Below, in pieces: positions 47,031 through 57,910 of a DNA stretch of 64,000 nucleotides. A model generated the notes under the pieces. The model did not search any database. It was not told the DNA's origin and saw only the letters and a list, made by a program, of their open reading frames with translations. The stretch is from Lujinxingia litoralis (GTDB lineage: Bacteria > Myxococcota_A > Bradymonadia > Bradymonadales > Bradymonadaceae). The stretch's first letter is position 1. The number at the start of each line of letters is the position of its first letter. The stretch spans positions 63,232 through 127,231 of the forward strand of contig NZ_QHKO01000007.1 in assembly GCF_003260125.1 (NCBI RefSeq), read 5' to 3'. The position numbers were made by a program, and so were the translations under genes.

Positions 47031-48473
47031 CTAAAAGACGACGCCCACCATAAGGTCGACCCAGAGCTGGTAAAGCCCGTCAGATTGTCGCACCTCCATC
47101 AGCGCGATGGGCGAGCCGTAGGCGTGGCCCCGGGACGTCGAGGAGCGGTAGTAATTGAAGGAGGGGCCGGCGACCAGTGCGAAACGTCGGGAGAACCGGT
47201 AGCCGGCCAGAGCGCGCAGGTGGGTTTGCAGGCCGACGTCGGCGTTGAGTTGGGTGAGCATCGGGACCAGCGCGATGTCGCCAAAGTAGGGGCGGCCCTC
47301 AAAGGGCAGGTGCAGGCCCAGCCCGCCGCCCAGGGCGTCGATGCCGCCGGAGAGGGCCCGGCTCCACTGCAGCAGGTAGCGCAGGCGCCGGCCGCCCATG
47401 GACACGCCGGCGTAGAGGTGTCCGGGGAGCGCGTAGTGGGCGAAGGCCCGCGGCGGGTAGGCCGTGGCGATGTTGACCAGGCCCACCGGCCAGCTGGCGT
47501 CTTCGGAGACGTTGACCAGCCCGAGCTGGGTGCCCTGGAGGCGCCCGGCGACGTTGACCATCCCGACTTGCACCCCGCGCTGGCGCTCGGAGATGTTGAC
47601 CAGGGGGCTGAGCTGGGCGCCCTGAATCTCGGCGGCGTAGTTGAGGAGGGAGGCCATCTGGACGCCGTGGAGCGAGCCGTCGACCCAGTTGGCGCCCAGG
47701 GCCATCTGGGCGCCGGCGCCCCGCTCGCGCAGGTGGTTGAGCAGGCCGACTTCGGCGCCCTCAAAGTGCGCGTGGCTGCCGATGATGTTGAGCGAGAGGG
47801 AGGGGTTGGAGCTGCCCACCGAGAGGCCCGGGACGACTCCCAGGCGCAGGGGGCCGGTGGGGGTAGTGAGGGCTGCGGGGAGCGTGGACGTGGCGAGCGC
47901 GGGGGGCTGGCGCGTGCGGGCCAGGTGCCGGGCGCGCTGGAGGGTGTGCCGGGCGATGGCGCCGGCGCTCTCCCGGGCCGCGGTGCTCGCCAGGGCGTCG
48001 GGTTGGGGGGGCGTGTGGCGGGCGGCGCTGAGCTGGCGCGCCCTGGCGAGCACCTGTGTGGCGTGGGTTTGCCCCTGTTGGTGGGCGGCATCGCGGGCGG
48101 CGGAGCGCGAGGCGGTGATCACCCAGGCCAGGCGGCTGGCGGCCTCCCGCACCTGCTCGGCGCTGGCATCGGGGCCCAGAGTGGCGCGGTGTTCCAGCTC
48201 GTGGGTGCGTAGCAGCACCGCGCACTCTCCCCGGCCGGCGGGCACCCAGAAGAGTTGCCAGTCCGGCGCCCGGGAGTCGGCGCGCGACGCCCGAAAGAAG
48301 TGCAGCTCGGGCAGGCGCAGCTTGAGCTCCCGCTGGAGCTCGGCGACCTGCTCGGCGCTGGCGCAGGCCTCCACCGCTTGCAGCTCCGCGCGCTGTGGGG
48401 AGCGCTCGGCCCACGCGCTCTGGGAGAGCAGGCTCAGGGTGCCGAGCGCGATGCAGAAGAGGGTTCTGCGCAC
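47031..48473 (-). CDS. Outer-membrane beta-barrel-like protein with GLxN/GxQ repeats
   Basis: 480 residues, signal peptide (cleavage near SAWA). The middle (about residues 150-200) is Ala/Arg-rich. From 210 on there is a repeating pattern of G-x-Q-x-x-L-V-N units: GVQMASLLNYAAEIQGAQLS, LVNISERQRGVQVGMVN and RLQGTQLGLVN. This is a known outer-membrane or surface repeat type in several phyla. It ends in an aromatic final strand (LYQLWVDLMVGVVF), as expected for barrel insertion. Its start directly abuts the stop of the anti-sigma gene, so it is likely the regulated output or a partner of that system. Confidence 0.7.
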   Translation of the reverse strand: MRRTLFCIALGTLSLLSQSAWAERSPQRAELQAVEACASAEQVAELQRELKLRLPELHFFRASRADSRAPDWQLFWVPAGRGECAVLLRTHELEHRATLGPDASAEQVREAASRLAWVITASRSAARDAAHQQGQTHATQVLARARQLSAARHTPPQPDALASTAARESAGAIARHTLQRARHLARTRQPPALATSTLPAALTTPTGPLRLGVVPGLSVGSSNPSLSLNIIGSHAHFEGAEVGLLNHLRERGAGAQMALGANWVDGSLHGVQMASLLNYAAEIQGAQLSPLVNISERQRGVQVGMVNVAGRLQGTQLGLVNVSEDASWPVGLVNIATAYPPRAFAHYALPGHLYAGVSMGGRRLRYLLQWSRALSGGIDALGGGLGLHLPFEGRPYFGDIALVPMLTQLNADVGLQTHLRALAGYRFSRRFALVAGPSFNYYRSSTSRGHAYGSPIALMEVRQSDGLYQLWVDLMVGVVF

Positions 48474-49871
48474 TCAGCGCCCTCCGCAATGGGGGCTTTT
48501 CGCGCGTTGATCGCCCAGGAGTCGGCAGAGCTCGCTGATCGCAAAAGGTGCGGCCAGATCATCGGGCCAGGTGTCGGCAAAGGTGCTCAGGTGGTGGATG
48601 GCCTGCGCTTTGTCGCCGAGCTGACGGTAATAGAGAAGCGCCAGATCCAGGCGGATCGTCGCGGCGGCCCGGGCGTTGGGGGCGAGCTCGTTGAGCAGGC
48701 GCTCGTAGCTGCGGGCCGCGCCCTGGAAGTCGCGGCGGCGCATGGCCTCCTCGGCGTCCAGGCGCAGCGTGGCCGGGCCGGGCCGGCGAGCCTGGCCCCG
48801 GGCGGCGGGCCCGGTCGTGCGCGCGGCGGTGGCGGGATGGGGCGCCGAAGCGGGAGGCTCCTCAGGCGTTTGCGCGTGGGTTGCAGGCTCCTCGGCCTGT
48901 GAGGCCTCGTCGCGGGCCCGGGCGGCCTCCCGGGCCAGGGCCTGACGCGCGCGGTGGCTCTGCGGATCCACATGAAGCGTCACCGCTTCCCAGCGCTCCG
49001 AGGGGATGGGGCGCTGGCGGCCCTGCTGCCAGGCGCTCCCCCCGAGCACCGGCTGCTCCGGGCTCTGGTCGCCGCGCACGGCGACCTCGCCAGCGATCAC
49101 GCCGAGCTCGCGCTGGTCGGCGTCGACGTAAAAGGCCGTCCCCACCACGGTGGCCTCGGCGCCGGGGAAGCGCACGTTGAGGTTCTCGTCGGCGGTGGGC
49201 AAAAACTCCAGGACCAGCGTGCCCTGGCGGGCGTCGATCTCCCAGCCCCCCTCGATCACCGAGATGCCCCAGCGCGCATCGTCGGAGGCGAAGAGGCGTA
49301 GCGCGTCGAGCTCCAGGGTCGGCGCCGAGCTCGCGTCGAGGCCTGGCGCGGGGGCGTCTTCGGTCAGCGCGCGCGAGGCCAGCGAGGGGGGCGTCTCCGA
49401 GCTGTCTTGAGTCCAGGAGCTGAGGATCAGCGGCCAGGCCAGAAAGGCCACCAGCGCGGCGGCCAGCGCGGCGACCAGGTGGGCGGCCGAGCCGCGGCGT
49501 CCTTCGCGAAGCGGCAGATCGTGGGCGTCGTCGTGGGCCGGGCGCGGGCGCCGGGGCGGCAGCGCCGGCCAGGTCTCTCCGGGGCTGCCCAGACGCGCGT
49601 CGTCGGGGCGCGCCGGATGGGGCGCCTCGGGCGCGTCGAGCGAGGTGCTGATGCGATCGAAGAGCGCGTCGGCGTCGAAGACCAGGGGATCGGCCGGATC
49701 CCAGATGACGGCCTCGTCGAGCATATCGACCATGCGCTCGACGTAGTCGCGACAGCCCGAGCAGTGCTCCAGGTGGGCGCTGAGCGCGGCCTGGCGCGCG
49801 TCATCGAGTTCCCCCCGGCGCAGATCGAAGGCGTCGATCCGCACATGATGGCAGGTGGGCGCTGAACTCAT
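48474..49871 (-). CDS. Membrane anti-sigma factor with FecR-like and TPR regions
   Basis: 465 residues. The N-terminus holds a zinc-finger anti-sigma motif (HLEHCSGCRDYV at about 33-44). A single membrane helix lies near 132-150 (LVAALAAALVAFLAWPLIL). The periplasmic part is FecR-like (GTLVLEFLPTADENLNVRFP ... VVGTAFYVDADQ ... VIAGEVAVRGD). A Pro/Ala-rich linker leads to TPR-like helices at the end (EEAMRRRDFQGAARSYERLL). It overlaps the sigma gene by ATGA and presumably sequesters it until a surface signal arrives. Confidence 0.85.
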   Translation of the reverse strand: MSSAPTCHHVRIDAFDLRRGELDDARQAALSAHLEHCSGCRDYVERMVDMLDEAVIWDPADPLVFDADALFDRISTSLDAPEAPHPARPDDARLGSPGETWPALPPRRPRPAHDDAHDLPLREGRRGSAAHLVAALAAALVAFLAWPLILSSWTQDSSETPPSLASRALTEDAPAPGLDASSAPTLELDALRLFASDDARWGISVIEGGWEIDARQGTLVLEFLPTADENLNVRFPGAEATVVGTAFYVDADQRELGVIAGEVAVRGDQSPEQPVLGGSAWQQGRQRPIPSERWEAVTLHVDPQSHRARQALAREAARARDEASQAEEPATHAQTPEEPPASAPHPATAARTTGPAARGQARRPGPATLRLDAEEAMRRRDFQGAARSYERLLNELAPNARAAATIRLDLALLYYRQLGDKAQAIHHLSTFADTWPDDLAAPFAISELCRLLGDQRAKSPHCGGR

Positions 49872-50434
49872 GCCCGCTCTCCTGGCTGCGTGGCTTCCAG
49901 CACGGCGCGCAACTCCTCGCGCGCCCGGCGAACCCGGGAAGCCACCGTGTTGAGCGGATCGCCGGTCAGATCGGCGATCTCGCGCAGCTTCATGCCTTCG
50001 ATTTCATAGAGCACAAAAGCCTCGCGATGCTCAAGCGACATGCGCTCCATCGCGGCGTAAAGCCCGCGCAGCTGATCGCGGGCTTCCAGGCGCCGCCAGG
50101 CGCTGGCCGTCTGGCGGAGCGGGCGCCAGTCATCGAGTGAGACGGTCTTTTTGCGACGACGCAGATGATCGATCGCCACGTTGCGCGCCACCCGATAGAG
50201 CCAGGTCGTAAAGGCGCATTCGCCGCGGTAGTCGGCCAGGCAGCGGTGCACCCGGACGAAGACCTCCTGGACCACGTCTTCGAGTTCGCCGCGGGGGCCC
50301 ACCAGGCGGCCGACGTGGTGGGTGACATAGCCGACGTGGCGTTCGTAGAGCTGCCGAAACGCGTGGCGATCGCCGGCCGCAGCCCGGGTGATCAGCGCGG
50401 CGTCACGATCAAACTGCGGTTCGGTCTGGGCCAT
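49868..50434 (-). CDS. ECF-family RNA polymerase sigma factor
   Basis: 188 residues with the two conserved sigma regions. Region 2 contains LEDVVQEVFVRVHRCLADYR followed by FTTWLYRVARNVAIDHLRRR. Region 4 has FVLYEIEGMKLREIADLTGD and a recognition helix with NTVASRVRRAREEL. No region 3 is present, as is normal for ECF sigmas. First gene of the sigma, anti-sigma, outer-membrane protein operon. Confidence 0.92.
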   Translation of the reverse strand: MAQTEPQFDRDAALITRAAAGDRHAFRQLYERHVGYVTHHVGRLVGPRGELEDVVQEVFVRVHRCLADYRGECAFTTWLYRVARNVAIDHLRRRKKTVSLDDWRPLRQTASAWRRLEARDQLRGLYAAMERMSLEHREAFVLYEIEGMKLREIADLTGDPLNTVASRVRRAREELRAVLEATQPGERA

Positions 50435-50524
50435 GGGAACGGCTCAACGTCGGGTCAATGGAGAGGAGTAGGGGCGTCAAGGGTGTCACAGGCTCCGGGG
50501 ATTTGCGAGACGTCTGGTGCGTGG

Positions 50525-50594
50525 AGCGTGGCCGGGGGACTGCGGGAGTTCGGGCTCCCGCAGCCTGCGGATGAGGGAGAAGACCGGCCACGCT
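50525..50594 (-). terminator. Nested hairpin terminator of the leftward Cys-rich lipoprotein gene
   Basis: Inner perfect stem ctgcgggag / ctcccgcag with a 6-base loop (50,540-50,563). Outer stem agcgtggccgg / ccggccacgct at 50,525-50,535 and 50,583-50,593. No T run follows, so termination efficiency is uncertain. Confidence 0.6.
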
Positions 50595-50608
50595 CGCTGA
50601 CCTCTTAC

Positions 50609-51511
50609 TTAGAAGGGTACGCACAGACCATCGAGGCAGCGCGAGTTATCTGCGCAGTCGCTGCCCAGCGTGCACTCCGGCTGGCTCTCGTGGGCGGCCA
50701 CGCAGTAGCCCTGCTCGCAGGTGTCGGTGGCGCCGCCGATGGCCTGGCAGTCCTCGTCGCAGGTGCAGGCGGCGCGGCAGCGCGCGTTGACGCAATCCTC
50801 GTCCGGGTTGCAGTCGGCGCCGACCCGGCACTGCGGTCCGGTGCTGTGGTCGGGGCGGCAGGTGCCGTTGAGGCAGGACTCGCCATCGGCGCAGCTGCTG
50901 GCGTCGGTGCAGCGCTCCAGGCAGAAGCCGTTGATGCAGCGTCCCTGACCGCAATCCTCATCGTAGACGCACTGATCGCCGCCCTGGCGGTCGGGCTGGC
51001 AGATGCCATCGGTGCAGATCTCGGTGTTGGGGCATTGGGCGTCGTCGGTGCAGGCCAGGCGGCAATCCCCGTCGAGGCAGAGCGCGCCGAAGGGGCACTC
51101 GTTGTTGAGCACGCAGCGATCCAGATCGCCGCAGCCTCCGCAGGACTCACAGGTGCCGGGCTCGTCGGTGTCCGGGCAGTCCTCCCCGGTGTCGGGCTCC
51201 TCGCCGGCGTCGGTGTCGGGCTCCTCGTCGGTGTCGGTGTCGGGCTCCTCGCCGGCGTCGCCCGGGGAGTCGTCGTCGGCACAACGCCCGTTGACGCAGC
51301 GCTCATCATCGTCGCAATCCGAGCTCCAGCGGCAGACGGGAGCCACGCAGACGTCGTCGTCGCAGACCCCGCTGTTGCAGTCGGTGTCGCGCTGGCATTC
51401 GCAGCCGATTTCCCCGTCTTCAGATTCCAGGTGGGCTTCTTCTACGATCAGACATCCGCTCGCGAAGACGATGAGAGCGGTCATCACCAGCGCCTTGAAC
51501 ATCGCTACCAT
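50609..51511 (-). CDS. Cys-rich lipoprotein with CxxDxDC repeats
   Basis: 300 residues; GGAGGTCG precedes the ATG at 51,511. Signal ending FASGC, where the Cys is the probable lipid anchor. A Glu-rich segment and a repeated EEPDTDxxEEPDT linker (at about 83-110) separate two blocks of repeated CxxDxDCxxG.C..G.C modules, more than ten in all (CQRDTDCNSGVCDDDVC, CVYDEDCGQGRCINGFC). Disulfide-rich surface protein. Role unknown. Confidence 0.8.
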   Translation of the reverse strand: MVAMFKALVMTALIVFASGCLIVEEAHLESEDGEIGCECQRDTDCNSGVCDDDVCVAPVCRWSSDCDDDERCVNGRCADDDSPGDAGEEPDTDTDEEPDTDAGEEPDTGEDCPDTDEPGTCESCGGCGDLDRCVLNNECPFGALCLDGDCRLACTDDAQCPNTEICTDGICQPDRQGGDQCVYDEDCGQGRCINGFCLERCTDASSCADGESCLNGTCRPDHSTGPQCRVGADCNPDEDCVNARCRAACTCDEDCQAIGGATDTCEQGYCVAAHESQPECTLGSDCADNSRCLDGLCVPF

Positions 51512-51673
51512 GGTCGACCTCCAGAAATTGAGTTGAAGGGACGGTCGATTTTTCGTCCCGTTTTACACACAATGGCGAGCGCCTCCCCGCGCCCCGCGCG
51601 AAGGTCTCCCTCCCTTGGTCGCAAGCGCGGCGAGTTTTTGTGCACCTTCCCCTGTATTTTCTGGAGTCCCCCC

Positions 51674-52378
51674 ATGTCCTCACGCACTTCTGTTCAACGT
51701 TTCTGGCCGGCGCTCGCTCTTCTGACAGGGCTGATCGCCTGTGGCGATCCCGCGATCACCCCGGCGGGCGGGTCGCCCGATGGTGGCGACTCCCAGCACG
51801 ACGCCGGCGATGATGCCGATCTGGGGTACGACAATCCCGACGAGATTTTCCCTGAGGTCGGCCCCGATGAGATTCCCCCGGTGGATGAGCCTTTTGTGCT
51901 CACCCTGGATGGCCAGGAGTACGACTTTTCCGACGCCTATTTCGGGCTGACCCACCCGCAGATGAGCGAGCAGGGGCGCTGGGAGTTTTACATTGAGGTT
52001 TCCGAGGGGGGCGCTGAGGGATGCCCGAGCGAGGATAGCGCGACGCCGGCGCGCACGATGCTGGTGCTCGGTGTGGTGCTCGATATCGACGGCAACCTTT
52101 CGACCGACAACCCCGAGCTGGTGATCTTCGATTACATGGGGGATTTCATCGATCCGGCCGCCAACCCGCCGCTGATCCGCACCGAAGATGGGGCGCAGAT
52201 CACCCCGATCGTCACCGATTACTGCCTGGACGATTGCGTCGGGCAGCCGGCGCCCTCGCAGCCCGAGAGCCGGTTGAAGCTCTTTGTGGCCGGGACCTTC
52301 CCCCAGGGGCAGGGCCAGGGCATGATCGAGGCCACCCACTGCGACTCCATGGATCTGCTCCCGCCGGCTGCGGAGTAA
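51674..52378 (+). CDS. Lipoprotein of unknown function
   Basis: 234 residues from the ATG at 51,674, chosen for the GGAG eight bases upstream and because it opens a signal peptide ending LIACGD. The frame is open far upstream (to 50,165), but that part is antisense to the Cys-rich lipoprotein and sigma genes and is not real. After an Asp-rich linker, the domain carries beta strands (FVLTLDGQEYDFSDAYFG, GRWEFYIEVSEGG) and four cysteines. No family recognised. Confidence 0.7.
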   Translation: MSSRTSVQRFWPALALLTGLIACGDPAITPAGGSPDGGDSQHDAGDDADLGYDNPDEIFPEVGPDEIPPVDEPFVLTLDGQEYDFSDAYFGLTHPQMSEQGRWEFYIEVSEGGAEGCPSEDSATPARTMLVLGVVLDIDGNLSTDNPELVIFDYMGDFIDPAANPPLIRTEDGAQITPIVTDYCLDDCVGQPAPSQPESRLKLFVAGTFPQGQGQGMIEATHCDSMDLLPPAAE

Positions 52379-52421
52379 GGCCCGCGCTTGGGTCGGAGCG
52401 CCGGAGGGGGACGGGCGACAC

Positions 52422-52465
52422 AAAAAAAAGCGACGCGCCTGTCAAAGGGCGCGTCGCTTTTTTTA
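52422..52465. terminator. Bidirectional terminator between the lipoprotein gene and slyD
   Basis: Stem AGCGACGCGC / GCGCGTCGCT with a nine-base loop and A-rich/T-rich flanks of 7 to 8 bases. It serves the rightward lipoprotein gene and the leftward slyD gene. Confidence 0.93.
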
Positions 52466-52514
52466 AGGGCGATGGGCACGCGGCGCCCGCAGGGCGCGGC
52501 GCTTCCCGAGTCTC

Positions 52515-53024
52515 TCAGTGAGAGTGCGACTCGTTGCCGTCGATGCCGTGCGGGTGGCCGTGGGCCATCTCTTCGGCGTTGGCATCACGGATCATCGTGA
52601 TTTCCACGTCGAAGTAGAGGGTTTCGCCGGCCAGGGGGTGGTTGTTGTCGACCATGATGGTGTCGCCTTCGATCTCGACGACCCACAGGGGCATCTGGCT
52701 GCCGTCGGGCATCTGCGCGGCGAACATCATGCCTTCGTGAATCTCGGCGCCGGGCGGGAACGCGCTGCGCTCCACCGGCTGCGGGCCCGGGCCCTGGGTT
52801 TCGCCGTAGCCTTCGGCCGGGGTGACTTCGGCTTTGAACGCGTCGCCGACCTTCTTGCCGGTCATCTGCTTCTCCAGGCCCGGCACGATGTTGCTGGCGC
52901 CGTGGAGGTAGGCCAGGGGGCCGTTGTCTTCGGAGGTGTCGAGGACTTCGCCCTCGCTGTTGGTCAGGGTGTAATGGAAGGCAACGACTTTGTTGTCGGC
53001 GACGACCGCGTTCTGGTCGGACAT
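52515..53024 (-). CDS. slyD: SlyD-like FKBP-type peptidyl-prolyl isomerase
   Basis: 169 residues. N-terminal FKBP part: VVAFHYTLTNSEGEVLDTS, PLAYLHGASNIVPGLEKQM. The insert-in-flap region and GYGETQGPGPQPVERSAF match SlyD. The C-terminal tail is His-rich (HGHPHGIDGNESHSH), short compared with Escherichia coli SlyD but consistent with nickel or other metal binding. It is a protein-folding helper and possible metallochaperone. Single gene. Confidence 0.92.
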   Translation of the reverse strand: MSDQNAVVADNKVVAFHYTLTNSEGEVLDTSEDNGPLAYLHGASNIVPGLEKQMTGKKVGDAFKAEVTPAEGYGETQGPGPQPVERSAFPPGAEIHEGMMFAAQMPDGSQMPLWVVEIEGDTIMVDNNHPLAGETLYFDVEITMIRDANAEEMAHGHPHGIDGNESHSH

Positions 53025-53074
53025 AAAGAGCTCCTCAAAAGTGAGCGTGGGCTGTGATGCCGTAAAAGGAGGGG

Positions 53075-54331
53075 TCAGGGTGTCAGCAGAGCCTCGACGC
53101 CGACCCGTTCGGCGTAGCGTGGGTCCAGCTCCTGGACCTTTTGGAGCAAGCTAGTAGCGAGAGGGCGATCATTCAAGCGCCGCAGGCTGATCATGGCCAG
53201 CTCATAGGCCTGTGACGCCTTGAGGTGCTTCTGGCCGGCCAGGAGCTCCACCTGGCTGCGGAGCATGGTGTCGGGCGCGCCGGAGCGCGCGGCGATGGTC
53301 AAGAGCCCCAGGCCGGCGTCGACGTTGTTGGGCTCAAATTCCAGCGCGCGCCGGAAGTACTGCTGGGCTTGTTCGTAGTGCTCGGGGCCACGGGCCGCGG
53401 TGATCTGGCCATCGGCCACCAAAATGGCGGCCTGCTGCGCCGGGGTGGGCGCTGCCGGCGCCAGCCCGGCCGGGGGCGTCAGGCCGAGCGGGGGAGGCGC
53501 CGGAGCCTGCGCCGCGGCCAGTTCCTGAGCGGCTTGTTCCTGAGCGGCTTGTTCCTGAGCAGCTTGTTCTGCATCGCTCGGCGCGTTCTCGTCCGGTGCG
53601 GGCGGAGTCGCCGCGTTGGCCGGCACCGCGTTGGCCGGCACCGCGCCCCCGGTGCGGGCGACGCGGGTGGTAAGGCGGTTGATCTGCTCGGCGATCAGCG
53701 GCGCGCTCAGCCCGCGAAAGGGCCCGAAGTTCGGGTCGAGCTCACGCGCGCGCTCAAAGGCCTGGAGCGCGGCCGCCGCCGACTCGTTGGAGCGCTCCAT
53801 CAACCCCAGGTGCAGGCTGGCGTCGAGCACGTGGACCACCGCCTCGTTGGGGCGCGCGCGCTTGAGCTCCTCGATCAGCTCGCGGGCCTGCCCCTCCTGA
53901 CCCAGCTGCAGGTAGCTCCAGGCCAGCGCCGGGGCCGCCGGGCTCTGCGCCCCGCCGGCCTCGACGGCCTGCTGGTAGAGCGAAACCAGCTCCAGGTAGC
54001 GACCCGAGAGCAAGAAGACCTGCTCGATCGACTCCAGGCGCTGCACCACATCGGGGCGCTGCAGCAGCGTGGGGGCGTTGGTGGCAAAGCTGTCGGCGAT
54101 CTCGCGGTAGTTCGCGGCCTCTTCGGCGCTGAGCGCGCGCGGAGAGGCGGCCTGGACCGGCTCCGCTTGCAGATCGCGCCCCGACCAGGGGCTTAAGTAC
54201 ACAAGCGACTCGCCATCTGATAGCTCTGCGTCGGTGCAGCCCACCGGGCCCGCCGTCATCAGCAGCAGGGCGGCGAGGAGCAGCCGGCGCTTCAAACACC
54301 CTGGGGAGCGCTCTTTTCGGGGGTGAACCAT
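53075..54331 (-). CDS. TPR-type lipoprotein
   Basis: 418 residues. GGAAAG precedes the ATG. Signal ending GPVGC. Helical repeats at about 110-200 (LAWSYLQLGQEGQARELIEE and similar) and 295-410 (YEQAQQYFRRALEFEPNNVD), separated by an Ala/Gln/Pro linker with four EQAAQ-type units. Tetratricopeptide-type scaffold, presumably on the periplasmic face of the outer membrane. Partner unknown. Separated from folK by a 38-base divergent gap. Confidence 0.75.
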   Translation of the reverse strand: MVHPRKERSPGCLKRRLLLAALLLMTAGPVGCTDAELSDGESLVYLSPWSGRDLQAEPVQAASPRALSAEEAANYREIADSFATNAPTLLQRPDVVQRLESIEQVFLLSGRYLELVSLYQQAVEAGGAQSPAAPALAWSYLQLGQEGQARELIEELKRARPNEAVVHVLDASLHLGLMERSNESAAAALQAFERARELDPNFGPFRGLSAPLIAEQINRLTTRVARTGGAVPANAVPANAATPPAPDENAPSDAEQAAQEQAAQEQAAQELAAAQAPAPPPLGLTPPAGLAPAAPTPAQQAAILVADGQITAARGPEHYEQAQQYFRRALEFEPNNVDAGLGLLTIAARSGAPDTMLRSQVELLAGQKHLKASQAYELAMISLRRLNDRPLATSLLQKVQELDPRYAERVGVEALLTP

Positions 54332-54369
54332 CGTCTTTCCTTAGTAAGCAACCTGCCCGCGGTCGTGCC

Positions 54370-54939
54370 GTGTCCAACGAAGTACCATCGAGAGAACTGT
54401 CGAGCGCCCGCGCCATCGTGGCGCTGGGCACCAATCTGGGCCAGCGCGCCTGCGCCCTGGAGCGCGCGCTGGGCGCCTTAGAGCACCTGCCCCACACGCG
54501 CCTCGAGGCGGTCAGCGCCTTTTATGAGACGGAGCCCCGCGTTGTCGAGGATCAGCCGCTCTTTTTGAACGCCTGCTGCGAGCTGCACACCGGGCTGAAA
54601 CCCCTGGAACTCCTCGACGCGCTCCTGGGCATTGAAGAGGCGATGGGGCGAGTGCGCAGGGTGCGCCGCGGGCCCCGCACCATCGATCTCGACCTCCTCT
54701 TCTACGACGATCTCATCCTCAACCATACTCGCCTGACCCTGCCGCACCCGGCGATCGCCGAGCGGGCCTTTGTGCTGGTGCCTTTAAACAGCATCGCCCC
54801 CGATCTCTTCCATCCGGTGCATCAGCGCTCGGTGGGCGAGCTGCTTCGGCGCTGCGCCGACACCGGTTGGGTGCGGCCCTTTGGGGGGGCGGAGCGCGCC
54901 GGCGACCTCCCCACCGGCGCGCTCAAGGTCGGGGGCTAG
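54370..54939 (+). CDS. folK: 2-amino-4-hydroxy-6-hydroxymethyldihydropteridine diphosphokinase
   Basis: 189 residues; the start is GTG at 54,370. Core motifs of HPPK: ALGTNLGQRACALERAL, FYETEPR, DQPLFLNACCEL, then VRRGPRTIDLDLLFYDD (the Asp pair coordinates magnesium and ATP) and LPHPAIAERAFVLVPL. Transfers pyrophosphate from ATP to the pterin in folate synthesis. The usual partner folP is not in this window. Converges with uvrB. Confidence 0.95.
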   Translation: MSNEVPSRELSSARAIVALGTNLGQRACALERALGALEHLPHTRLEAVSAFYETEPRVVEDQPLFLNACCELHTGLKPLELLDALLGIEEAMGRVRRVRRGPRTIDLDLLFYDDLILNHTRLTLPHPAIAERAFVLVPLNSIAPDLFHPVHQRSVGELLRRCADTGWVRPFGGAERAGDLPTGALKVGG

Positions 54940-54953
54940 CCCGGCCGGCGGTC

Positions 54954-56996
<2,043 letters not shown>

Positions 56997-57243
56997 GGAG
57001 ACTCCCTGGCTGGCGATACGTCGAGGCGGCGGTGGGCAAACCCGGGCGCGACCCGGGGCGCGTTGCCGTACAAACCTGCACACCGACCCGGTGGGTGAGT
57101 GCGGTACATGCGTACAGGTTTTCGCACCTTAGCGTAACCCCCCAGCCGGGCCAACATTCCAGGCGCCCCCTCACTCTCACCCCGGGCTCGAAAGGCCTGG
57201 CTTAATCTCCGCCCGCCGCGGCCACAGCGGGCGCATCGGGCAT

Positions 57244-57289
57244 AAAAAAAAGGGCGCCGCGTGCCTCCTTAAGAAGCACGCGGCGCCCC
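57244..57289 (-). terminator. Rho-independent terminator
   Basis: 13-base-pair stem gggcgccgcgtgc / gcacgcggcgccc; on the minus strand it is followed by eight T. It terminates the small membrane-protein gene ending at 57,318. Confidence 0.93.
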
Positions 57290-57317
57290 GGCGACGCACT
57301 CAGCGCCGGGCGGCGCC

Positions 57318-57542
57318 TTAAGGCTTGCGGCCCACCACCGGCCGCTCGTGATGCTCCCCCTCATCCGCGGCCGCCCCTTCGCCGGCCGGCTTTGCCCCCT
57401 CCTCGGGACGGGTGTGCTGCCCGGCCACGCCGGTGCGCTCCAGCGTCCCACTCTCTTGTTCTGGCGTGTGTCGAAGTGCCACCACTACGGCGACGACGAT
57501 GATCAACCCCACCAATACCAGCGCTGCAACGATCTGCTTCAT
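57318..57542 (-). CDS. Small single-helix membrane protein
   Basis: 74 residues. GGAGGG sits just before the ATG. A single N-terminal membrane helix (IVAALVLVGLIIVVAVVVAL) is followed by a short hydrophilic Glu/Gly/Ala-rich tail without a known motif. It has a well-formed terminator, which supports it as a real gene. Function unknown. Confidence 0.6.
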   Translation of the reverse strand: MKQIVAALVLVGLIIVVAVVVALRHTPEQESGTLERTGVAGQHTRPEEGAKPAGEGAAADEGEHHERPVVGRKP

Positions 57543-57910
57543 CGCTCCCTCCAGGCGTACGCGCCCCCCCTTCGAGGCGCTTAACGTCGTGTGAATGCCC
57601 CTCTTGTACCGCGATCGGGGGGGCCTGCCAAGGCGGCGAGGTGTAGCGATTGTTTAAGGGGGGCTGGGGGGCGGGGGGAAGAGGCTTGAGCCGGGGGGGA
57701 CGCGCGAGGCAGCGGAGGGCGGAGACGTAAACCATCATGAGGGATGCCCTCCGGTCCGCTAAGGCGCTGATTTCGTTGGGAAACGTGAAGCGTGTGAGGT
57801 GCGGGATAGGGCACGCCTGGAACCCGACTGGAATCCGTACTTCCGAAGGTAACGCCTCGTGGATCCGGCACACCTCGGAGGGTGTATACGAACCGTCGCC
57901 ATACGCCTGA
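57543..57910 (-). other. Possible degenerate coding fragment on the minus strand
   Basis: About 370 bases without a complete gene. The minus frame reads a protein-like stretch (GKKAHRWSFDALIQAYGDG, then SYTPSEVCRIHEALPSEVR) between about 57,950 and 57,770 that has no plausible start, because upstream it runs into the antisense of the gene at 57,911. It may be a truncated gene cut by the repeat at 57,963. Confidence 0.3.

Noticed and set aside
50165..51673. Long open frame upstream of the lipoprotein at 51,674
   Set aside because: This stretch is antisense to the Cys-rich lipoprotein and part of the sigma gene, both of which have clear domains. The real start is the ATG at 51,674.
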